From Liquidambar formosana (lineage: Eukaryota; Streptophyta; Magnoliopsida; Saxifragales; Altingiaceae), in assembly GCA_039720395.1 (NCBI GenBank), contig CM077833.1, forward strand, positions 21,463,771 through 21,527,770: a DNA stretch of 64,000 nt, given 5' to 3'. Positions 11,957 through 23,144 of the stretch are shown here, one piece after another; position 1 is the first letter of the stretch; each line of letters starts with the position of its first letter. Position numbers and translations under genes: made by a program. The notes beneath the pieces were generated by a model that was given only the letters and a program-made list of their open reading frames with translations, did no database searches and was not told where the DNA came from.

Positions 11957-13830
11957 AGCCACCCCCACAGTTTTTCATGTACAATTAGAAGGGGTATGAT
12001 ATAATAATATAATATTGGCTAAAGCCAAATACTTGTTCAATAGTATAATATTGGCTTGAGTAATTTTCTTTTCGTTTTTTGTTGCAAGATCTACATGTAG
12101 TTTGATAATAATTGCTCTAATATATAATGTCCGGCACTATTTTAAATGTCTTTCAATTCACGAGTAGTGGTGCTCATTTGTTTTCAGTTACGTTTGGATG
12201 GTTAGTCCTTTATTAAGCGTAAACATTGCAGGTTATATATTCCTAGATATTACAGCTTGGTTGTTGGGAGGTGAGGCTATGATGAGGGAAGCAAATGAAT
12301 TTTCGCAACCGAAATCGAAAATTTCAAAAAAATTTCAGATATTTTGAGTTTGATTGAAATTTAGTGTCTGAAATTATGAAATTGTGCTGACTTTTTGTAA
12401 ACTTGAACAGCCAAATGGGACCGTCAATTGTTCACTTAAATCACTTCCGATCCTATATAATAATTCCAGCATGACAGGATTGTTTTGAGAAAGCAATGAA
12501 CTAATTGCAAGGAACCCAATAACCTAAATCAAGCCCTTTAACCCCAAGCTTTTCAAATGTTATGGAACAATATGTGCAATATGAGCCTGAAAGGGAAATA
12601 ATACTATCCTGCGAGTGTTGAAATCGAAAGAAAAAATGGAAAAAACAGAAGGAAAAAAAAAGGAATAGTTAGTGATGGATCCTGGTGTCTAGGCTAAGCT
12701 GAAACTTCTCCCAGATCCGTTGAATTCTGGGCAAATTCCATTGAAAGGTTAATCATAAGGACCTGTTTGGGTGTCTAATTTGAAATTAAACAATTCAAGA
12801 TATTTTATATAGTATTGAAAATACAAATCTATTACCTTGAATGTAAAATATTTTAAAAAGTTGGAATCACAACTATGATTGATGTTATAGGATCAATTTT
12901 TGGGAAGTCGATCATGAAATGCCACTATTTTAAATTTTCACTCATATTTGTGATGATGCCCACCACCATTTTATTTTATTTTATTTTTTGAGTTGGTCAG
13001 TTCAAATTGACGGATTTATACTTTTGACATTATGTAGAATTTGTTGAATAAAGTAATTAGGGCTAACCTATTAGTGAAGGAGAGTGGGGTAAAGATTAGG
13101 ACGAAGATAGATCAGGAGAACCCCTCCAATTGCACCACAAGAAAAAAAAAAAAAAAGAAAGAAAAGAATTTGTTGAATTATCTAATTACGGATTGTCTAA
13201 GAAAACAAAGGCGTTATAATGTGTGGAAATAAGCCCAACCTATAAAAAAATTTAAAATTTTGATAAGGCACTTGGAAGCTTTGTGGTTTTTAACTATTGA
13301 AGGTAAGTACAGGTTCCATCCTTGCCATACTGTCTCTCTCCTTTTAATTTTTATGTGAATTATTTTTTTTCCAATAATGCAATCTTGACCAGTTGATTGG
13401 TCAGGTCACCAATTCACTGGTTCGACCCTATACTTTTTATGTACTATTTATTTTTTATTTTATTTTTTTCCATACTGTTATCTAGATAGGTTGATTGGCA
13501 GGTTCACCAAGTTTAATAATGAGGTGTGGTGGTGAGAGAAGTCGATACTTCTACTTTTTAAAGAGAGTTTGTAATTCCATTTTCAGAATTCCAAATAATA
13601 CCGACCCTTTTTTTTTTTTTTTTTTTTTTGTTTTTGTTTTGTTTTATAAAGAAAAATAACTAGAGACTAATTCCATAGAACTAGTATTGGAAATATAATA
13701 TCAATTCTATGACCGAGCCAAATACTAAATCGGAATTGATGATCCCAATTCTAATATGAATTGAAAACCTTAATTCTAAATTCCTAATTCTGCCGACCAA
13801 TTTCAATTAGTCCTATAAATTGTAGAAAAT
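11957..13830. other. RLK1 downstream spacer, duplicated at 31.7-33.9 kb
   Basis: No gene is visible. The segment aligns in order with 31709-33900 downstream of RLK2, for example AGATCTACATGTAGTTTG and GGATCCTGGTGTCTA in both. RLK1 terminator and poly(A) signals are presumably in the first 200 bp (AT-rich, ATAATATAATA at about 12001), but none is decisive. Confidence 0.6.
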
Positions 13831-13912
13831 CAGGCACTTGTGTGAAAGACAGATAGTGTTGTGAAAGAGAGGTGACAAAAGACCTTGACCAAAGCGTGAA
13901 ACATAGGAAAGC
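13831..13912 (+). repeat. R repeat unit 3
   Basis: GGCACTTGTG, GACAAAAGACCTTGACC and GCGTGAAACA are present. It then runs straight into a receptor-kinase exon-2 relic, which implies that a whole kinase body between R and exon 2 was deleted. Confidence 0.65.
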
Positions 13913-13916
13913 ATCA

Positions 13917-14096
13917 AGTTGAGGATATGCAACTAAAAGATGTGTTTGACCAACGTCCATCACCTCTAGAGCTTCAAGTTGAGGATGAACTGATACATCA
14001 CAAAGTTGGCAATCGAATGCTTACATGTTAATCCTAATCTCGGCCAACCATGCACATAGTTTCTCAGGTGTTATCAGCCAAATCACACCTTCTTAG
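13917..14096 (+). pseudogene. Receptor-kinase exon-2 relic A
   Basis: Matches the last part of RLK3 exon 2: words CAACTAAAAGATGTGTTTGA, TGTTAATCC and CACACCTTCTTAG, ending at the family stop. Small deletions shift the frame (CTGATACATCACAAAG). The following 3' flank also matches the RLK3 type (CTTGTTCAACATATTGTAC). No exon 1 exists upstream. Confidence 0.8.
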
Positions 14097-14099
14097 AGC

Positions 14100-15057
14100 C
14101 ATCCACACTAGTTATTCATGGACTAGTAAAGGTGAGATGTGTGGAAGGCCATGTAGTCTAGAAAGAATATACTGGCCAAACCGCTACAACTAATTGCTTG
14201 TTCAACATATTGTACCGCCTTGAGTTTTTTTCAATTATCCCTTTGTCGCTAGATCTACATGTACTTTGATATTAATGGCATTGAGATTGTCCAGTGTTAT
14301 CTTAAGCGTCTTTTACGAGCAGTGATGTTCAGGTATCACATGTTTGGATGGTTAGTTCTCAAGTTCTTGCTTATAAGGTATGTGGATGTGTTAAGTCTCT
14401 AAAAATTATTAAACTCAGATTACATTCTTGTCTTAACCTAGCCCTTTAATATAATGATTGATAAGACTAGTCTAACAATTGAGTGCTACGAGCTTACAAA
14501 CCATCTACAGGGATGGAAAAATTGCTAACGAAGACATAATAATTAAATTGAAAAGGGCTTTCCCCTGTTAAAGTATACTACTTGAGAAAATGTAAATCAT
14601 GGAAGAAATAAAATTAATAAGCATGATGAATATGCTATCAAGGCTACTTAAACCGTGACCCCGAAGATGATAACTTTCCGATATAAGCAAGTGAGACCAC
14701 ACAACAGTTTGCAAAAAGCTCATACATTTATACTCCAAAATTGCTAAATAAGGAGGGTAGTAGAGACATCAAATGTGAAGCACAAAGACCAAACATTGAT
14801 CACAACAGTTACGCAAATGGAAAATTGTCTGCTTAAAAGAATGTTTTTTAACTTATCGCTATTTTTCCTTTCTTGAGATATTGGATGCTTGAACCTATGT
14901 AAAAGGGTTTCTAGTAATTTTGAACAATAATTTTGGGGGTAGGGGGGTAGAAGAGGCTAGCGACCTGAGACTGTTAAGGATATGGATTGTTAATCTATTT
15001 TTTTTTTTTTTTTTAAAAAAAAAAAATACATAGCGAAATTTGATTAACCAAGTACGT
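14100..15057. other. Duplicated spacer
   Basis: Aligns with 34700-35480 and with parts of 47400-48300. No gene is visible apart from the minus-strand exon relic at its right edge. Mixed poly-T/poly-A near 15000. Confidence 0.5.
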
Positions 15058-15125
15058 CTACTGAAAGAATACAACACCTCTTTGATCCTTTACCAGAATT
15101 TCCATTGATTCACTAGCAAGCTCAT
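15058..15125 (-). pseudogene. Last-exon relic of unidentified gene X, copy A
   Basis: Read on the minus strand, TTTTCCTGTAG is a good splice acceptor. It is followed by a frame ending ELASESMEILVKD...VVFFQ and a TAG stop at 15058-15060. The same peptide core (DELPTESMEILIKD) occurs at 48871-48923. A candidate first exon is at about 20560-20760, now separated by the 4.7-kb LTR/MULE insertion. I do not recognise the family. Confidence 0.4.
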
Positions 15126-15754
15126 CTACAGGAAAATAAAAAAAATAAAAAACCTAAAACTTTAATCTCCCCCACACAGTACAAAAGCAAGCCGTAAAAT
15201 TATTTCTTCAAACTTAAGACTTTAGGGCCTGTTTAGTTATCCAAAGAGAAATTAAATGATTAGAGTGTATTTTAGACAGTATCTGTAACGACCTGCAAAA
15301 AAAAAAGGGTTAATAACATTTTAATACCTTCAACTTTAGGGGTAGTTTCAATTTGGTCCATAAACTTAGAATTGTCTCAATTTAGTGACAACTTTTAACT
15401 TATTGTTTCAATGTGGGCCAAAGGCTAACGCCGTTAGGGTTTTTGGACGGAAATGGCATATGCCACACACGTGATGCTTACGTGGAGCCTACGTGGCATC
15501 CACTTGGCATCCACCTGGGCTCTCTCTTCTCTCTCCTGTCTTGCCAATTGCAAGAGCTCTTGGTGTCGCCATTGCCCGTAATGGAGTACCCTTCTTCCCT
15601 GATCTTCCATTCTTTTTTTTTTTCTTCCCTTTTCCTTCTTCTTTGCTGAGTCTTTCTCCCTCTCCTTCCCCTTCCTCTCATCTCACTCTGATCGTCGATG
15701 GCAGCAAACACAGAAACCATCCAAAAAAAAAAAAAAAAAAAAAGGCAGCCGGCA

Positions 15755-15862
15755 TTACCAGTGGCTATGGCCGCCGCCGTCATCGACATTACCAGTGGGT
15801 GGCTATGGCCGTTAAACTTCCGCCATCATCGGCATTACCAGTGGGTGGCTATGGCCATCGCC
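15755..15862 (+). repeat. Short tandem repeat inside Pack-MULE
   Basis: Three copies of a 40-50-bp unit containing ATTACCAGTGG and GGCTATGGCC. It sits upstream of the captured peroxidase piece in GC-rich sequence. Confidence 0.7.
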
Positions 15863-16174
15863 ATCTTGGGTGTATATTTTTCCTTAGCCGGCATTTCCTT
15901 AGATCTGATTGATCTGGGTTTGCTCCTAAAACCCAGATTTGGGTTTCAAACCAGATCTCGACTCTCTCTCCTCTCTGCCTCTGCTCTTCTCCTTCCCCTT
16001 AGCCCTCCCGTCGGAGCAACCCTTCTGCCTTCTCGTCGGTCATCTTCTCCAGCGCATATATACACCCAAGATACGTGCATCAGATCTAAGGAAAAATATG
16101 GAAGAAAAAAAATGGATGGCTGTCACTAACCAAAATCAAGAAGAAAATGAAAAAAAGAAAAAGAAAAGAGATCC

Positions 16175-16501
16175 AAATTGAACCCGAGGTTTGTCGAGGC
16201 ATTGCGAAACGCCTGTGTCGATTACAAGAACAACCCAACACTATCGGTTTTCAACGATATAATGACGCCGAACAAGTTCGACAACATATATTTCCAAAAT
16301 TTGACAAAGGGGTTGGGGCTTTTAGATTCGAATCACGCCATGATTATTGACCTGAGGACGAAGCTGTATGTGGAAATGTACGCGGCGAATCAGAATGTGT
16401 TCTTTGAGGCATTTGGTCGAGCAATGGAGAAGCTTAGCGTTTATGGGGTAAAGGTTGGGCGGAGTGTACAGATTTGGCATAGGTGTGATGCGTTTAACTG
16501 A
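16175..16501 (+). pseudogene. Captured class III peroxidase C-terminal fragment
   Basis: An open frame reads NPRFVEALRNACVDY, then NPTLSVFNDIMTPNKFDN, YFQNL, GLGLL, FFEAFGRAMEKLSVYGV and CDAFN, ending with TGA at 16499. This is the last third of a secretory class III peroxidase (FDNxYFxNL and FFxxFxxAM motifs). It lacks both haem-pocket histidines and the signal peptide. The frame has no ATG of its own; a TTG opens it. It lies wholly between the MULE inverted repeats. It cannot be an active peroxidase but might be transcribed. Confidence 0.85.
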
Positions 16502-16643
16502 GTTTTTAAATTCTTTATTTGATTGTGGGTTTTGATTTTGATGGCTAAGGCATGCTGAGCATCCATGGCCCCCTCCCCCCCCCCCCCTGTTTGGTTGTCG
16601 AGAAAGTGAAGGAAAAGAAAAGAATTGGGTTTTTTTTGAAATG

Positions 16644-16721
16644 TTATAGTCGACTATAAGTGGTTATAATCGACTATAAGTGGTTATAGTCGACTATAAC
16701 AACTTATAGTCGACTATAACA
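16644..16721. repeat. Array of TTATAGTCGACTATAA palindromes
   Basis: Four or five copies of a TATAGTCGACTATA palindrome (one is TATAATCGACTATA), spaced about 20 bp and abutting the right inverted repeat. This is a plausible subterminal protein-binding array; no counterpart is seen beside the left repeat. Confidence 0.85.
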
Positions 16722-17819
16722 CAGGTGGATGCCAAGTGGATGCCACATAGGCTCCACGTAAGCATCACGTGCGTGGCACATGCGATTTCCGTCCAAAAAC
16801 CCTAACGGCGTCAGCCTTTGGCCTACATTGAAACAATAAGTTAAAAGTTGTCACTAAATTGAGACAATTCTAAGTTTATGGATCAAATTGAAACTACCCC
16901 CAAAGTTGAAGGTATTAAAACGTTATTAACCCAAAAAAAATTCTAGCACATATTCCTAATGTAGCATAATAACATGTACATCATAACTGCTTCTAGTAAT
17001 ATTACTAGAACTTATATGGTTTTCTGTTTTCTTTTTCTTTCTTTCAGACACCAGTCTCACTGCTACATCTTAATAATTATGGTATAACATTTTCCCATAA
17101 CCAATAATATGAAACAAAACTTCAAATGAAGCATTTTGCTTAGCTCCATAAAATTTTCTTGCTTTGCTATCAAATCATCTTTTCCTTGTCCTGAAACGGT
17201 ATTTAAATAACATATAAGCAATCTTGCTTAGTAAGAAAATCCATTTTCTTATCAATAAATCAATACTCTTCATTTCAATACTTTTATAGTCATCTTATAC
17301 GCACAAAATAATTTTCTCAACAAATCAAACCTACTCATTTACATATCTCATGCAATTAATGCTTCTTTTGATCACAACAATATAAGCTATCTAGCTTAGT
17401 AAGAAACTACAAAATAATTTATAATTTCAGTTGAAATTTTATCAATTTCATCAATCTAGAAATACATATCTCATGCTAAAAAATTATGGCACAAAACTGA
17501 TAATATCACAAAATATCTCATACCTGAATCGCTGTTGTATCTCACAACCTGCAAAATATAATTCAAAATAATACACATAGGCCTCATGCCAAATGTGTTC
17601 TACCATTCAGTCACAGCACATATGCTTCCTTGCAATATGTGTATACAGATCACGGCCTACTTGCTCAATGAGTCTATATATTAGTGCACTAACTGAGTGA
17701 TATGCTCAATCCTGGCTGTCTCACATCATCAACATTTTGATTTATCTCAATCAATAGATATAAATCCAACAATATAAATGTACCACAATGATGTATCATA
17801 AAATTCGACATAACAAATC

Positions 17820-18115
17820 ACAATAATAAATTATCTCATTAATTTATTTCAATATCATAAGCTATGATAAACTTTAAATAATAAATCATCTCATTGATTT
17901 ATTTCAACAGTCATAAATCATAATAAATTTCAAATAATAAATCAGTTCATTTATTTATTTTAACAGTTAGAAGCTATTATAAGCTTCAAATAATAAATCA
18001 GTTTATTGATTAATTGATTTATTCCAACAGTTATAAGCTACTATAAGTTTCAAATAATAAATCAGTTTATTGATTTATTTCAACAGTCATAAGCCACTAT
18101 AGGCTTAATATAATA
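17820..18115. repeat. Tandem repeats of about 60 bp within LTR
   Basis: About five diverged units carry CAAATAATAAATCA, GATTTATTTCAACAG and ATAAGC(T/C)ACTATA. There is no coding potential. Confidence 0.8.
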
Positions 18116-19810
18116 AATTGTCTCATATCGCCACATACGAATTTCTCATTTCCATCATCAAGCAACCCTTTGCTTTCAATCGTTAGGATTATGATCATAT
18201 GAAACTCTAATTTATTTAATTGATTTGTCATCAAAATTCTTAATAATAAGTCTAAAATCTATAACGTTCAACTTACAAATCAATTCTCTTAATCACATTT
18301 ACCTTAATGAATTTAAAGATAATAATTCAAGTCTTTACTCATGGAAATATTACTTAAATTCTAATTCTCAGTTTTTATTTCAACCAATCTTATCATTCTT
18401 CTCTATCATAGTGGTAAAATTGTAAAAATACAAATTTTTAGTGAAACTTTCATTTTACAACCCCTTTTTTAATATAGGGTAGTTCTAAGAAAATTTTAGT
18501 CCAAACTATGCCAAAATCAGAGATCGTCAGGGTCCGTTTCCAGACTAGGGTTAAAACGGTCTTTTGGCCCAAACAGGGGAAAACTTTTGATCTTAATGAA
18601 ATTTCATAAAAATTTTCCAGAAAATAGCACCTTTTAACATGAGAACAATGGCTCAAGTTTCATCAAAATCTGATTTAAAATGAAAGTTTTATAAGCTTTC
18701 AAAGTTAGTTAAAAACTTAAAAATGGCCAATCTTTAAAAATGTACTTTCTCAGCTTCCAAACAGAAACTTGACCCCTTAAGAATTTTTATTATTTTCTTT
18801 TATGATTTTCAAAAAAATTTGACATCCAAAGAGTCTCATTTACACCCTCAAATCAGTGCCGGTGCATTGAGGGTGTGTGCACCCTGCTGCACCGAATCAT
18901 CTTCCCCTTCTTCTTCCTGCCTGTTTCACGGTTTCTGCTGGTTTACAGAATTTTCTCAATTTTCAATCTAAAAATTCCAGAACCTTTATAAAATCATATA
19001 AAATCCAAATCTTAACCAAATTTAACAAATCATATATCCATGAAAAGCTTATAAAGTGTAGTATTTATTAAAAATACTAAAGCCATGAAATTCCGAATAT
19101 ATGAAAAGTTATTACCAAAATACGTTTTTCGGTATTTGAATTATTTCTCTCAAACTACAAAGCATTTCGCCACCAAATTTCACCAATATCCTCTTCCCAC
19201 CATGGGTTATCTACAGTAAAAATTTCAGGCTTTAGTTTTAACTAGGCCATAAAATATCAATTTTCTCAAATTTCGGGAAGCCATGGATGATCTTCCAAAC
19301 TTCTCAAATCTCAGTTTTAACTCTCACTACCATCTAATTCTTGTTTTTCATAACCAATACGTAAGAAAAGAGAGTTTCTTACCGAATTTCCAAGCTTTTC
19401 TACCAATTTGACCAATATCCCTCTTTTCTCTCTCTCGGTTCCTTTCTCTTTCTCCTTCTTTTGTTCTCTAGCTTCTCCTTCTCCTTCGTCTTCTTTCTCT
19501 TCTCTTTCTCTCACTCTCTTGCTCTCTGTAGTATCTCCTTTCTTCCTCTTTCTCTCTCTACTGTGTGCTCTCTCTCTCCCTCTCTCTCTTTGCTGTCCAG
19601 CAACAGCAGAAACACCAGTCTATTTTAAATACCCCTTGCATGAATTGCCTTTGACGTGCGGCTTTAGGCTTAAGCCAATTGTCCTCATGAGGCAGCCACG
19701 CACCCCTTTCGTGCAAGACCCTGCCCAAGTGTTTCATGCATGCCTATTCATGCCACATGACATGATTTGTGCAGATGAGTATATATATATATATAGGATG
19801 ATGATAAAGT

Positions 19811-19957
19811 AAGTACGTGCTAATATAACTTATGTCAACACCCGCATTGGGAGTTGTATTTTGTGCATTAGTGAATTATGAAGTACATTGGTCCAATGCA
19901 AGGAGTACAACCCCCAATGCCTGGTGTTGATATAACTTATATCAACACGTGCTAACC
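19811..19957. mobile_element. MITE with CGTGCTAATATAACTTAT termini
   Basis: The left arm (19811-19858) and right arm (19909-19957) are imperfect inverted repeats sharing ATAACTTATATCAACAC and GCATTGGG.GTTGTA. The element is about 147 bp. It lies at the edge of the LTR insertion. Confidence 0.7.
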
Positions 19958-20004
19958 TAATCGGGACTGTATATATATGTATATATATTGGGCTATTAAA
20001 GTAT

Positions 20005-20550
20005 TGATCCAAGGGGTAAATCCATCGTCGATTTAATAGAATGTTGACTATTCTAACAAATGAGAGTGGAGATTTAAAATAGACGCATTTCATGAATTTC
20101 TAAAATTGATCTTACAATATCAACTATGGCCATTACTCCAACCTTTATACATGGTCATATACACAATAATGAAATTGTGCCTTCAATAATGTTTACAATA
20201 CACTATAATGGTGTGCTTGAATAAGAGATTTGTAAGAGGGATTTGGACTAAGATGGGATTTCAATGCCAAATTATGGTGGCAATAATGACAGCAAATGTG
20301 GTTGAAATCTCGTCTCAGCCCCAAATCCTTCTTACAAATCCTTCATCCAAACACACCATAAAATATTGTTTACTTTTTATTTCAACTGCCAAACAGTGCC
20401 GTAAGAAATCGACAATTGTGAAATTTCATGAGCAATTTGTAAAGCTATGAGCAAGCAAAAGAGAACACAGACATATATATGCATTCATACCAATCAAGAA
20501 TTAAAAAAAGCGAACCTCTTATTAGTTCCCAATCCAACGTGTCATGAAAA
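20005..20550. other. Duplicated spacer
   Basis: Aligns with 35720-36140 (AACAAATGAGAGTGGA and ATTTCATGAATTTCTAAAA in both). No gene is visible. Confidence 0.5.
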
Positions 20551-20555
20551 ATGAG

Positions 20556-20760
20556 ACAGAGCATCCTTTTGTCTGGTGAAGATACCAGCGGCCACCAACC
20601 ACCACACCTTGGCTTGATCTAGAGTTTACTTTCTGAAATCAACGATGGTACTCCGGCAGCAAAAACAATGTTCACAAAAGAAATCGTGTCACGCTGAAGA
20701 CAAAATGGGCAGTGAAAATAAATTTTGACAATGCCAACCCTTACGCTAGGGTTTTGATGT
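20556..20760 (-). pseudogene. First-exon remnant of gene X, copy A
   Basis: Aligns with 36135-36430 and 49100-49320: shared ACAGAGCAT, GGTGAAGAT(G/A)CC and AAACCCTA upstream on the minus strand. The coding pattern is largely lost. The matching last exon is at 15058-15125. Confidence 0.3.
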
Positions 20761-21282
20761 AAATATGGGATTGGGGATGGTTCATCGATTCAAAACTGGT
20801 CAATTGGTCATTGATTCTGACTTTCTGAGTTAAACATGAGTCAAAATATGGTCAAGTAACCAATTACGCCATGCCATGTCAACCTAATGTGGCCATACTA
20901 CTCTTCTACCCATATGAAGACTTTTTTTTTTTTTCCCGACTTTTAGGGTAAACTAAATGTCTTTTGTCATATGACCCCTAAAGAAAAAAATTGTTGCAAT
21001 GTTCTTTCATATAACTTTTAAATTTAGAAATTAGCAGTACCATTAATCGTTGTTCATGATATTAATGGTGATTACATGGGTTTTTTTTTTTTTTTTTTTG
21101 GTCCAATTCCATGAAAAACTATTAATGATGGCGTTAATTGCTAAATTTGTAAGGTGTTTTGGGGTACATTGCAGCCATTTTTTTCTTTAGGAGGGTAACA
21201 TTAACATGAAAAATGGTCAAACATTAGGAGGGTTTTTTGTAATTCACCTTAATTTATATATATATACATAGAATATTTTTAA
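20761..21282. other. Intergenic; MITE-like poly-T segments
   Basis: No gene is visible. TTTAGGGTAAACTAAATG (20942) and AGGAGGG...GTAATTCACCTT (21226-21251) resemble the ends of the element at 49532-49864, so a diverged member probably sits here. Confidence 0.35.
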
Positions 21283-21640
21283 AAGCCAATGGCATGATAA
21301 TCTAATGGTATTTGCCTCATTTGCCAAGTCGATGATCTCGGGTTATGGAAAAACATTAATACCCATTTATTGATATTAAAAAGATTTTTTTTTTTTTTTA
21401 AAAAAAAAATTAATGATTAGGGTATCCTAGGCTTTACTCCCATCGAGGTTTCAACCTAGATTATTTCCCTAACGACCTGTATGAGATGTCCCATACTCAT
21501 ACAAGCAACAAAAACTGTGAGGAGTTAAAACGATAACCTATGGGGAGCACACCCATACCCTAACCCCTCAACCAACCCCGTAGGGCGATATTAAGGAAAG
21601 TTACAAGTAAGGCTAACTTCTATTGATTATCTAAAAGAAT
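21283..21640 (+). mobile_element. SINE-like tRNA-derived element (host of a nested SINE)
   Basis: GGCATGATAATCTAATGGTA resembles an A-box region and GATCTCGGGTTATGG a B-box region. The tail resumes after the nested insertion as TTACAAGTAAGGCTAACTTC. A similar sequence is at about 42486-42615. Confidence 0.4.
21385..21586 (-). mobile_element. SINE, minus strand, nested
   Basis: Poly-T at 21385-21400 is the poly(A) tail of a minus-strand element. At the other end the minus strand reads GGGGTTGGTTGAGGGGTTAG (A-box-like) and AGGTTATCGTTTTAACTCC (B-box-like). Direct repeats GATATTAAAAAGA and GATATTAAGGAAA flank it. Confidence 0.6.
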
Positions 21641-21669
21641 TTGCCAGGTTCCACCCGGTGCGCCAACTT

Positions 21670-21682
21670 GGGGGGGGGGGGG
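21670..21682 (+). repeat. Poly-G tract
   Basis: Thirteen consecutive G. May be hard to sequence accurately. Confidence 0.95.
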
Positions 21683-21842
21683 TTTAGAACTTTTTATCAT
21701 TCTATTTTATTTTGAAATACTTTGACCTCTTCTAATTTGAAAACCTAACATCATTAATGGAAACTGTCATTTTACAGTTTTTATTTTATTTTTACAGAAA
21801 CAGAGACGGTAAATGACCGGGTGCAAGTGATGGCAAAGGGGA

Positions 21843-23136
21843 GTAGGGATGGCAATTTCGCCCCGATCCATAGGGTCCCGACTCGATCCATACCCGAATG
21901 GGCGGGGATTTTTTTATTTTTTTTGGGTATCAGGTTGGGTATGGGTATAAATTTTCAAAAAATTCCGGGTATGGGTCGGGCATGGATCCCAAATTTAAAA
22001 ACCCGAAGACCCGACTCGACCCGATGGTTTTACAATATATATATATATATATATATTTTACAATAAAATATAAATAGCAAACTTAAAAAACCCTAAGTTC
22101 CGTTCCTTTTATTCCTGCTATTCACTTTCAACCGCTATTCACTTTCCCCTCACTCGTTGCTGCCTGGGTCCCTGTCTCCTTAAGCCCTCACTCCCTCAGC
22201 CTCTCGCGACGTGACCCGTGACGCGGTGACATCGGCACGCTACCCTCGCCCTCGCCAGTCCCCAGTCGCCAGTCGCCCCTCAGTCCCTCATGCAGCTCAC
22301 GCTCCGTCCACCACCGTCGCTGGCTCATCGTGTCTCACCCAGTCAAGCCTCAGGCGACACCGATAGGCATTCAGCCACTCCCACTCAGGCACTCAGGCAG
22401 TCACGACTCGCGGACCACCACTGTCAGTTGTCACGGCCTCACCTTCACGCCCTCAGGCTCAACCCCTCATGGCCTCACGCCTGACAACTCACGCTTCCAG
22501 ATCTGACCAGATCTACATCTACACTAGATTGACTACTCCAGATCTACACGGACTACACCAAATTGACCAGATCTACTCATCTACACCAGATCGACATAGT
22601 GTTGCACTGTGGTGGTGGTTTGTTTCTTATTCTCCCCATCTCTTAGCTCTCTATCTTTCTCCTTTCACCACTGTAAGTCCGTAAGCCACTCAAGTATCCT
22701 TCTTGCTTGCTTGCTTGCTTTTTCTTTTTCTTTTTTTTTTTCTTTTTTCTGGGGTTTGAATAATTGAATTTCATGCACTGAAATCTGAATTATATTTTTG
22801 AGTTGTAATAATTAATATTAATCTTAAAAAATAAATGTTAAAGGATTGTTCATTTGTTTTTATAAATTGTCATATATGTTACATGTTAGGTTGAAATTTG
22901 AAAATGTCTGTAATAACTCTCAATTACCAGTTAGCAAAAAAATGGAATTTGAGGAAAAAAATTTATCACACCAGGCTGGTTGGGCATGGGTGGTCCAAGA
23001 GGACAGTGGATCGGGGATGGAGTTGAAGTCCTCTGCCCATCGGGTATCGGGTCGGGCATGGATATAGGAGTTTAAAATAGGGGTCGGGTATGGGATAGTG
23101 TCGACCCGCATCCGACCCGACCCATTGCCATCCCTA
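21843..23136. mobile_element. Non-autonomous hAT element, 1294 bp
   Basis: Termini TAGGGATGGCAATTTCGCCC and ATTGCCATCCCTA are followed by GGGTATGGGTCGGG-type subterminal motifs at both ends. A perfect 8-bp duplication AAGGGGAG flanks it (21835-21842 and 23137-23144), diagnostic of hAT. The interior (22100-22680) is C-rich and contains CTCAGGC/CACGCC-rich low-complexity DNA. No transposase is present. Confidence 0.93.
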
Positions 23137-23144
23137 AAGGGGAG

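Larger units (their letters stand above)
15307..16932. mobile_element. Pack-MULE-like element with 211-bp inverted repeats
   Basis: The left end (15307-15517) and right end (16722-16932) are 211-bp near-perfect inverted repeats beginning GGGTTAATAAC and ending GTTATTAACCC. The flanking A-runs could be a 9-bp duplication (AAAAAAAAA / AAAAAAAAT) but are ambiguous because they are homopolymers. The interior has GC-rich sequence, tandem copies of ATTACCAGTGG...GGCTATGG (15755-15860) and a captured peroxidase fragment. No transposase is present, so it is non-autonomous. It lies inside the LTR. Confidence 0.9.
15284..19999 (-). mobile_element. Ty3/gypsy-type LTR, probably solo, interrupted by a MULE
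   Basis: The uninterrupted paralogous spacer at 35653-35960 shows that about 4.7 kb was inserted here. The left edge reads TGTAACGACC, common at plant gypsy LTR ends. On the minus strand there is a TATA-like GGGTATTTAAAATAG (about 19618-19632) followed by GA-rich leader sequence, as in an LTR promoter. No gag or pol frame is visible, hence solo LTR. The candidate duplication AGTAT (15278-15282, 20000-20004) is not flush with canonical TG/CA ends, so the right boundary is uncertain. Confidence 0.55.

Noticed and set aside
15413..16181. Open frames of 78-143 codons in the left part of the Pack-MULE
   Set aside because: They overlap the inverted repeat, poly-A and tandem units, and no domain or start context supports them. 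Only the peroxidase frame is recognisable.
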